In this document: piece after piece, positions 59,204 to 64,000 of the stretch
How positions within the stretch are numbered: the first letter of the stretch is position 1
Layout: each line of letters opens with the position of its first letter
Source: Methanobacteriota archaeon
GTDB taxonomy: Archaea > Methanobacteriota > Methanobacteria > Methanobacteriales > Methanobacteriaceae
Reading direction: 5' to 3'
DNA: 64,000 nucleotides
Assembly: GCA_029556335.1 (NCBI GenBank)
Contig: JAKQFA010000006.1
Span: 382,011 to 446,010, forward strand
Notes under the pieces: model-generated
Seen by the model: only the letters and a program-made list of their open reading frames with translations
Told to the model about the DNA's origin: nothing
The model's database searches: none
Translations under genes and position numbers: made by a program

Positions 59204-61450
59204 TTGGTAATATTAGCTAAGCCAAATGAAAGTTTGCTTGAACACACTGAAAATTCTCTTAAAGTATTTAAGAGTATTAAAGATGCCTATGAAAATGTGC
59301 CGGAATTGTGTGGAGTTAAAGATTTTTGGGAACATCTTTTCTACTCCCTATTTTTCCATGATTTTGGAAAAGGAGCGACAGGCTTTCAAACAATGCTTAA
59401 AGGTGGAAGTCGGAATGCGCCCTGGAGATACAGACATGAAATATTATCAGCTGGATTTATTTCTTCTTTAGAATGCAATGAGGATTATAAAAAAGCTATA
59501 GGTTTGGCTATTATAACCCATCATAAGGATATTAACCTATTACGAGAGCGTTACAACACTTATCCAAGCCCCAATGGAAAGAAATTATATACAAAAAAAT
59601 TATCTGAATTAGAACCTCATTTTGATGAGATATTATCTTATTTTGATAAAATAGGAGAATGGAGCGAGAAATATCTGGGGTATGAACTAAAAAATTTTAA
59701 TTTTATTTCTTTTACAGATCTAATGGATGTTTATAAAGAAATAGCTCTTCCTTACTTTATTGAATGGGAAGATGATGAGTATACATGTTTACATGGGCAA
59801 TATGGGATTTTTTTGAAAGGTTTTGTGAATGCCTGTGATCATTTAGCTTCAGGCTCTAAATATGGTATTTTGAATGGTATTTCTAATATGAAATCCATAT
59901 ATAACTTCCCAGAGTTTCGTGGAATACAGGAAGAAGCTCTTAATACTAAAGGAAGTGCTTTTTTAACATCTCCTACAGGCAGTGGTAAAACAGAGGCTTC
60001 ACTTTTTTGGAGTGATGCCAATCAAAATGCCCGAAACTCTAGACGTGTGTTCTATTTGCTTCCATATACCGCAAGTATAAATGCCATGTATAAAAGGCTT
60101 CAAAGGGACTTTAAAGAAGAGGATAAAGTGGGCATCCTCCACGGTAAAGCTTCTTATTTTCTTTACAAGGGATTATCGGATGATTTAGAAAAAAATTACA
60201 CGAAATCAAAAGGTAATCCAGACGATTATAATGAATTAAAGAGGAAAATTAGAGATATTAAGGGTCTTAGTAAGAAGATATATAGGCCTTATAAAGTTTT
60301 AACACCATTCCAAATACTTAAATCATTTTTTGGATCCAAAGGTTTTGAGATGCAACTTTCAGAGATGACTAATGGCCTTTTTATACTCGATGAAATTCAT
60401 GCATATGATGCACATGTAACTTCACTAGTTTTAGAAATACTTAAAATTTTAAAAAAAGATTATAATGCAAAAATCTTTATTATGTCTGCAACACTCCCCA
60501 CATTCATCAAAAATTTATTTAAAGAAAATCTTGGTATTCTAAGAGAAATAAAGATGAAAAGAGATGAACTGCGAAAGTTCACAAGACATGAAGTTAATGT
60601 TGTCGATGGAAACATCCTTAATAACCTAGATATGATACGTAAAGATTTATATAATGGTAAACGTGTTCTTGTCGTTTGTAACACTGTTTTAAGGTCTCAG
60701 GAAGTTTTTGAATATTTGTCCGATGATGTGAAGAATAGTGCTCTTTTACATAGTAGATTCATGCTCAAAGATAGGGAAAAAATTGAAAGATCACTTGATA
60801 ATCTGGATTTACTGGTTGGCACCCAAGCCATTGAAGTATCTTTAGATATTGATTATGATGTTTTATATTCTGAACCGGCTCCAATTGATGCTTTGGTTCA
60901 AAGATTTGGAAGGGTAAATCGAAAAGGATGGAAAAATAATATAATTGCTCCAGTAAATATTTTTTCTGAGGGTTCTAATAAAGATAAATATATTTACACT
61001 CCAAAGATGGTCCAGAAAACAGTTGAAAGCCTTAAAAAGGTCGATTTGTTAACTGAAGATTTAATTCAGAAACTTGTGGATGAAATTTATTCAGAAGGTT
61101 ATGTAGGGAAAGATAAAGAAGCGTTTGAGAGGGTTGAAAAACATTTTGAAGCATTCAACAGGAGAATTGTACCATTTATCAATGATAATGAGAGTGAAAC
61201 GGAATTTTATTCTCTGTTCAATTCTTATGAAGTAATTCCTTTTAAATACAAGTTAGAGTACTTAGATGAGATAGAATCTGGAAGATATTTTGAAGCTATG
61301 AGTTATTTCCTTTCTATTAATATAGGGCAATTTAAAAAGCTGGAAGCTGAAAGTCGTGTAGATTTTGATAATAAAACTTATTTTGTTGATGCTGAATATG
61401 ATTCTAGGATAGGTTTGATGTTGAATGCAAGTGAAGATTTATTTTTGTAA
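59204..61450 (+). CDS. cas3: Cas3 nuclease-helicase
   Basis: A 748-residue fusion of HD nuclease and SF2 helicase that degrades target DNA after Cascade binding. HD part: H14, F-H52-D53-F-G-K-G, H78, T-H106-H107-K. Helicase part: S-P-T-G-S-G-K-T (about 255-262), L-D-E-I-H-A-Y-D (about 395), M-S-A-T-L-P (about 426) and Q-R-F-G-R-V-N-R-K-G. All catalytic motifs are present. TTG start is 7 nt after GAGG. AT-rich like cas8. Confidence 0.95.
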   Translation: MVILAKPNESLLEHTENSLKVFKSIKDAYENVPELCGVKDFWEHLFYSLFFHDFGKGATGFQTMLKGGSRNAPWRYRHEILSAGFISSLECNEDYKKAIGLAIITHHKDINLLRERYNTYPSPNGKKLYTKKLSELEPHFDEILSYFDKIGEWSEKYLGYELKNFNFISFTDLMDVYKEIALPYFIEWEDDEYTCLHGQYGIFLKGFVNACDHLASGSKYGILNGISNMKSIYNFPEFRGIQEEALNTKGSAFLTSPTGSGKTEASLFWSDANQNARNSRRVFYLLPYTASINAMYKRLQRDFKEEDKVGILHGKASYFLYKGLSDDLEKNYTKSKGNPDDYNELKRKIRDIKGLSKKIYRPYKVLTPFQILKSFFGSKGFEMQLSEMTNGLFILDEIHAYDAHVTSLVLEILKILKKDYNAKIFIMSATLPTFIKNLFKENLGILREIKMKRDELRKFTRHEVNVVDGNILNNLDMIRKDLYNGKRVLVVCNTVLRSQEVFEYLSDDVKNSALLHSRFMLKDREKIERSLDNLDLLVGTQAIEVSLDIDYDVLYSEPAPIDALVQRFGRVNRKGWKNNIIAPVNIFSEGSNKDKYIYTPKMVQKTVESLKKVDLLTEDLIQKLVDEIYSEGYVGKDKEAFERVEKHFEAFNRRIVPFINDNESETEFYSLFNSYEVIPFKYKLEYLDEIESGRYFEAMSYFLSINIGQFKKLEAESRVDFDNKTYFVDAEYDSRIGLMLNASEDLFL

Positions 61451-61518
61451 GATATAGCTACTATTTCTAATAAAACTAATTGAAGTAGATAAAAGTATTA
61501 GGTTATACAGGTTATCGT

Positions 61519-62037
61519 ATGCTCCCCAAAACAGAAAAACACCTCCATATCATGGGAACCCAAATCAGCTACTATTTTGTCTGTAAAACAAAGCTCTGGT
61601 TCTTTTCTCACCATATCAAAATGGAGCAGGAATCTGAACTGGTATCTTTAGGGAAACAACTACACAAAGAAACCTACGAAAGAGATAAAAGGGACAAAAC
61701 CATTGATAACTTAATTAGTATTGATTTCATCCGGAAAGGTGATGTTCTGGAGATTCATGAGGTTAAAAAGAGTAAGAAAATGGAGGATGCCCACGAATTT
61801 CAGCTTTTATACTATCTTTACTATCTGAAAAAAGAAAAGGGAATAGAAAACGCAGTGGGAGTAATTGATTATCCTAAGATCAAAAAAAAGAAGATCATTA
61901 AACTTGAACCATCCATGGAATTGGAGATTGAAGAAGTAGTTAAAAGCATTACTTCTATTGTGGAAGGAGAACTTCCTAAACCTGTTAAAATTCCTATATG
62001 TCGTAAGTGCGCCTATTATGAGTTGTGTTGGGTGTGA
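61519..62037 (+). CDS. cas4: Cas4 exonuclease
   Basis: A 172-residue RecB-type nuclease that trims pre-spacers and selects PAM. Four cluster cysteines: C22 and C161-x2-C164-x5-C170. Catalytic segment S-I-D69-F-I ... H-E81-V-K83-K-S. A 68-nt gap with its own AT-rich stretch separates it from cas3; the base composition returns to that of the host genes here. Confidence 0.93.
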   Translation: MLPKTEKHLHIMGTQISYYFVCKTKLWFFSHHIKMEQESELVSLGKQLHKETYERDKRDKTIDNLISIDFIRKGDVLEIHEVKKSKKMEDAHEFQLLYYLYYLKKEKGIENAVGVIDYPKIKKKKIIKLEPSMELEIEEVVKSITSIVEGELPKPVKIPICRKCAYYELCWV

Positions 62038-62043
62038 TGAAAA

Positions 62044-63012
62044 GTGGCTAAGAAAAATTACTATTTAATGTCCGACGGTATCTTAAAAAGAAGAGAAAAC
62101 ACGGTCTACTTTGTGAACAAGGATGGTAAAAGGCCTTTACCCATCAATCAGATATATTCCATCTATGCTTATGGTTCGTTAACTTTTTCCTCCCAAGTAG
62201 TTCATCTTTTAGCCAAAGAAGGGGTTCCAATTCATTTTTTCAACTACTACGGCTTTTATGATGGTAGTTTCTATCCTAGAGAAACTTTATTATCGGGAAA
62301 CCTTTTGATTAAACAGGCCGAACACTACATGGACCATGATAAAAGAATGGTCCTGGCCAAGAAGTTTGTGGAGGGAGCTAGTAAGAACATGGAGAAGGTG
62401 GTGGCTTATTACAAGATAGACAACCAGATAAGCCACACTCTAAAAGATCTTGATTATTCCCAAACCATAACCGACGTTATGAATGTTGAAGCCCGTATAC
62501 GTTCCCATTATTACACATTAATGGACGAAATTCTTCCCAATGGATTTAAAATGGAAGGCAGATCCCGAAAACCTCCAGAGAACATGGTCAATGCACTAAT
62601 AAGTTTTGGAAACTCTTTAGTTTACTCCACGGTCTTGTCGGAAATCTACCACACTCAACTCAATCCCACCATATCTTATCTCCACGAACCTTTTGAGCGT
62701 AGATATTCTCTGGCCCTGGATTTAAGTGAAATATTCAAGCCATTCCTGGTTGATAGGCTAATCTTCTACTTGGTAAATAAGCGAATGCTCAGTGAAGACG
62801 ATTTTGAACAGGACCTCAACTACTGTCTCCTGAATGAGGGTGGAAAGAAAATTTTCCTAAAAGAGTACGATGAACGTCTCAAAAAGACCATAAAACATCG
62901 TGAGCTCAATCGTAAAGTTTCTTACAGGCGTTTAATACGTTTGGAAGCCTATAAACTTACTAAACATCTTCTGGGATCTAAGGAGTATAATCCCTTTGTG
63001 ATGTGGTGGTGA
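62044..63012 (+). CDS. cas1: Cas1 integrase (type I-B)
   Basis: A 322-residue integrase inserting new spacers. Seen: N-V-E149-A-R-I-R, S-Y-L-H214[15 protein letters not shown]229-I-F-K-P, giving the E-H-E metal site. GTG start, 6 nt after cas4. Its stop lies just before cas2. Confidence 0.96.
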   Translation: MAKKNYYLMSDGILKRRENTVYFVNKDGKRPLPINQIYSIYAYGSLTFSSQVVHLLAKEGVPIHFFNYYGFYDGSFYPRETLLSGNLLIKQAEHYMDHDKRMVLAKKFVEGASKNMEKVVAYYKIDNQISHTLKDLDYSQTITDVMNVEARIRSHYYTLMDEILPNGFKMEGRSRKPPENMVNALISFGNSLVYSTVLSEIYHTQLNPTISYLHEPFERRYSLALDLSEIFKPFLVDRLIFYLVNKRMLSEDDFEQDLNYCLLNEGGKKIFLKEYDERLKKTIKHRELNRKVSYRRLIRLEAYKLTKHLLGSKEYNPFVMWW

Positions 63013-63014
63013 AC

Positions 63015-63278
63015 ATGTATCTTATAATTGTCTACGATATCAAAGTGGAGAGAGTCAACAAAGTCAAAGGATTCCTCCGTACACATCTCAACTGGATCCA
63101 AAACTCTGTATTTGAAGGAGAAGTAACTCAAAGTGAGATGGAAATCATAAAAAAGGGATTAAATAAGATAATAAAGAAATCTGAGGATTCAGTGATCATT
63201 TACCGCTTCCGTAGTGACAAAGCATTTGAAAGGAAAGTGATGGGGATTGAAAAAGCCCCTATCAATGCTATCATCTAA
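63015..63278 (+). CDS. cas2: Cas2
   Basis: An 87-residue ferredoxin-fold protein, partner of Cas1: Y-L-I-I-V-Y-D-I-K, V-K-G-F-L-R-T-H-L-N-W-I-Q-N-S-V-F-E-G. The frame extends four codons to a GTG inside cas1; the ATG at 63015 gives the usual start. Last cas gene; the leader follows. Confidence 0.95.
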   Translation: MYLIIVYDIKVERVNKVKGFLRTHLNWIQNSVFEGEVTQSEMEIIKKGLNKIIKKSEDSVIIYRFRSDKAFERKVMGIEKAPINAII

Positions 63279-63632
63279 TTATAATTATCTTTTTTTAATT
63301 TAAGAGATATTGATGTCTAACTAACTGTTTCCTTCAATTTTCTGCAGATCGTCTAATCCTCATTACTAATGTGATCATTATTATTACTCTAAATTAAATC
63401 TTCTCCATTAGTTTAAATGGGGGTAAATATAGCTTCAGGAGCCTATGATCCTTTTTAAAAAATATAGATCTGGTGTTTATATAATCTAAAGATTTTATTT
63501 TTCGCAAATAAAAATGAATAAAGTGTCGTCAAACCATATAAAGAAATTCCAACTTTATAGATCAACAATTTTAAGTGTTTGAGGGGCCAGATTATATGGT
63601 GTATTAGGGAAAATAGGGCAAATTTCAGCCCT
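63279..63632 (+). promoter_or_regulatory. CRISPR leader
   Basis: About 354 AT-rich non-coding bases between cas2 and the first repeat. A TATA-like CATATAAAG at 63535-63543 lies about 90 nt before repeat 1, so the precursor probably starts near 63565. No reading frame is supported. The position next to cas2 suggests that this is the growing end of the array. Confidence 0.65.
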
Positions 63633-64000
63633 ACTAAAATCAGACCATTTTGGGATTGAAATCTACCTATACCCCTAGGTGTGATGTGAAGGGTTAATAC
63701 TAAAATCAGACCATTTTGGGATTGAAATTTTAAAATAGAATGCGATTATAACATGACGGATAATCACTAAAATCAGACCATTTTGGGATTGAAATTAACT
63801 TCTTTGATGATGTAACCACTTATCAAGTATCACTAAAATCAGACCATTTTGGGATTGAAATGGGATAGTGGTGCGAATAAGATATTCAAACTATAAAACT
63901 AAAATCAGACCATTTTGGGATTGAAATATGTATCCTGCTAAGTGCTTGGTAAAAGTCAGTCATACTAAAATCAGACCATTTTGGGATTGAAATGTAGAGA
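63633..64000 (+). CRISPR. CRISPR array, six repeats seen, continues beyond the window
   Basis: Six identical 30-nt repeats start at 63633, 63699, 63766, 63832, 63898 and 63964. Each begins ACTAAAATCAGACC and ends GGGATTGAAAT. The five complete spacers are 36, 37, 36, 36 and 36 nt. The centre has a short inverted repeat (CCA-TTT-TGG, flanked by AATC and GATT), and the last eight bases ATTGAAAT fit the 5' handle left by Cas6. Repeats are perfect with no degenerate copy, so the far end of the array lies outside. Confidence 0.98.

Noticed and set aside
55044..63278. Idea that the small gene at 55053 is a new cas-associated gene
   Set aside because: It is separated from cas6 by about 245 bases with a strong promoter in between and shows no nucleic-acid-related motif.

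Overview
The window looks like chromosome of a mesophilic hydrogenotrophic methanogen of the order Methanobacteriales, most likely Methanobacterium. Evidence: a 68-residue archaeal histone, a thermosome subunit, Elp3, Hel308, ribosomal protein S17e, archaeal GHMP-type shikimate kinase, the archaeal mevalonate genes, tetraether lipid synthase, and enzymes of methanopterin (beta-RFAP synthase) and F420 (CofH) synthesis. Genes are preceded by GGAGGTGA-type ribosome binding sites and AT-rich TATA boxes, and several start with TTG.

Layout. 1-4.7 kb: the 3' end of a tetraether lipid synthase, then beta-RFAP synthase, a LeuD/HacB small subunit, an HVO_0476-type zinc-ribbon protein, Pcm and a tRNA methylthiotransferase. 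4.7-7.5 kb: a large secreted protein with a glycosidase-like barrel and a transglutaminase-like domain, a non-coding stretch, and tRNA-Val and tRNA-Phe. 7.6-14.97 kb: YtfJ/DUF2953 pair, Elp3, DeoC, a cyclophilin-like protein, CofH, histone, rubrerythrin, PRC-barrel and DUF2098. 15-18.5 kb: a zone of gene decay (ferredoxin and ABC-transporter remnants) with a few small orphan genes. 18.5-25.7 kb (minus strand): two tandem DUF2115 proteins, Hel308, MoaC, a glycosyltransferase, CbiD, a small thioredoxin-like protein and SppA. 25.8-31.3 kb (plus strand): shikimate kinase, chorismate mutase, S17e, then lysC-dapA-dapB-asd, the aspartate route to lysine. 31.4-38.1 kb: PAP2 phosphatase, a coiled-coil protein, a second secreted transglutaminase-like protein, thermosome, rhodanese, and thiolase plus HMG-CoA synthase. 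38.4-55.3 kb: mixed accessory and repair genes (PaaI, Nmad3, MsrA, two MFS exporters, PolX, an RNase H-like exonuclease, a lipoprotein, an MBL hydrolase, a methyltransferase, AIM24, an APC permease, DUF389) and several broken genes. 55.4-64 kb: a complete type I-B CRISPR-Cas locus (cas6-cas8b1-cas7-cas5-cas3-cas4-cas1-cas2), a leader and six identical 30-nt repeats running off the end.

The most interesting observations: (i) three genes (both secreted transglutaminase-like proteins and cas6) have no usable ATG/GTG/TTG at the right place but carry an AUU or AUA codon exactly 7 nt after a perfect GGAGG, the same spacing as at several canonical starts here; (ii) a roughly 75-residue Lys/Tyr/Trp-rich insertion sits inside the glycosidase-like barrel, with a shorter version in the paralogue; (iii) a 14-nt element is repeated about 30 nt upstream of TATA-like boxes of two envelope-protein genes; (iv) the DUF389 gene is interrupted by one extra base in a run of ten A; (v) the cas operon is compositionally mosaic. 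No wholly new multi-gene system could be demonstrated from sequence alone.
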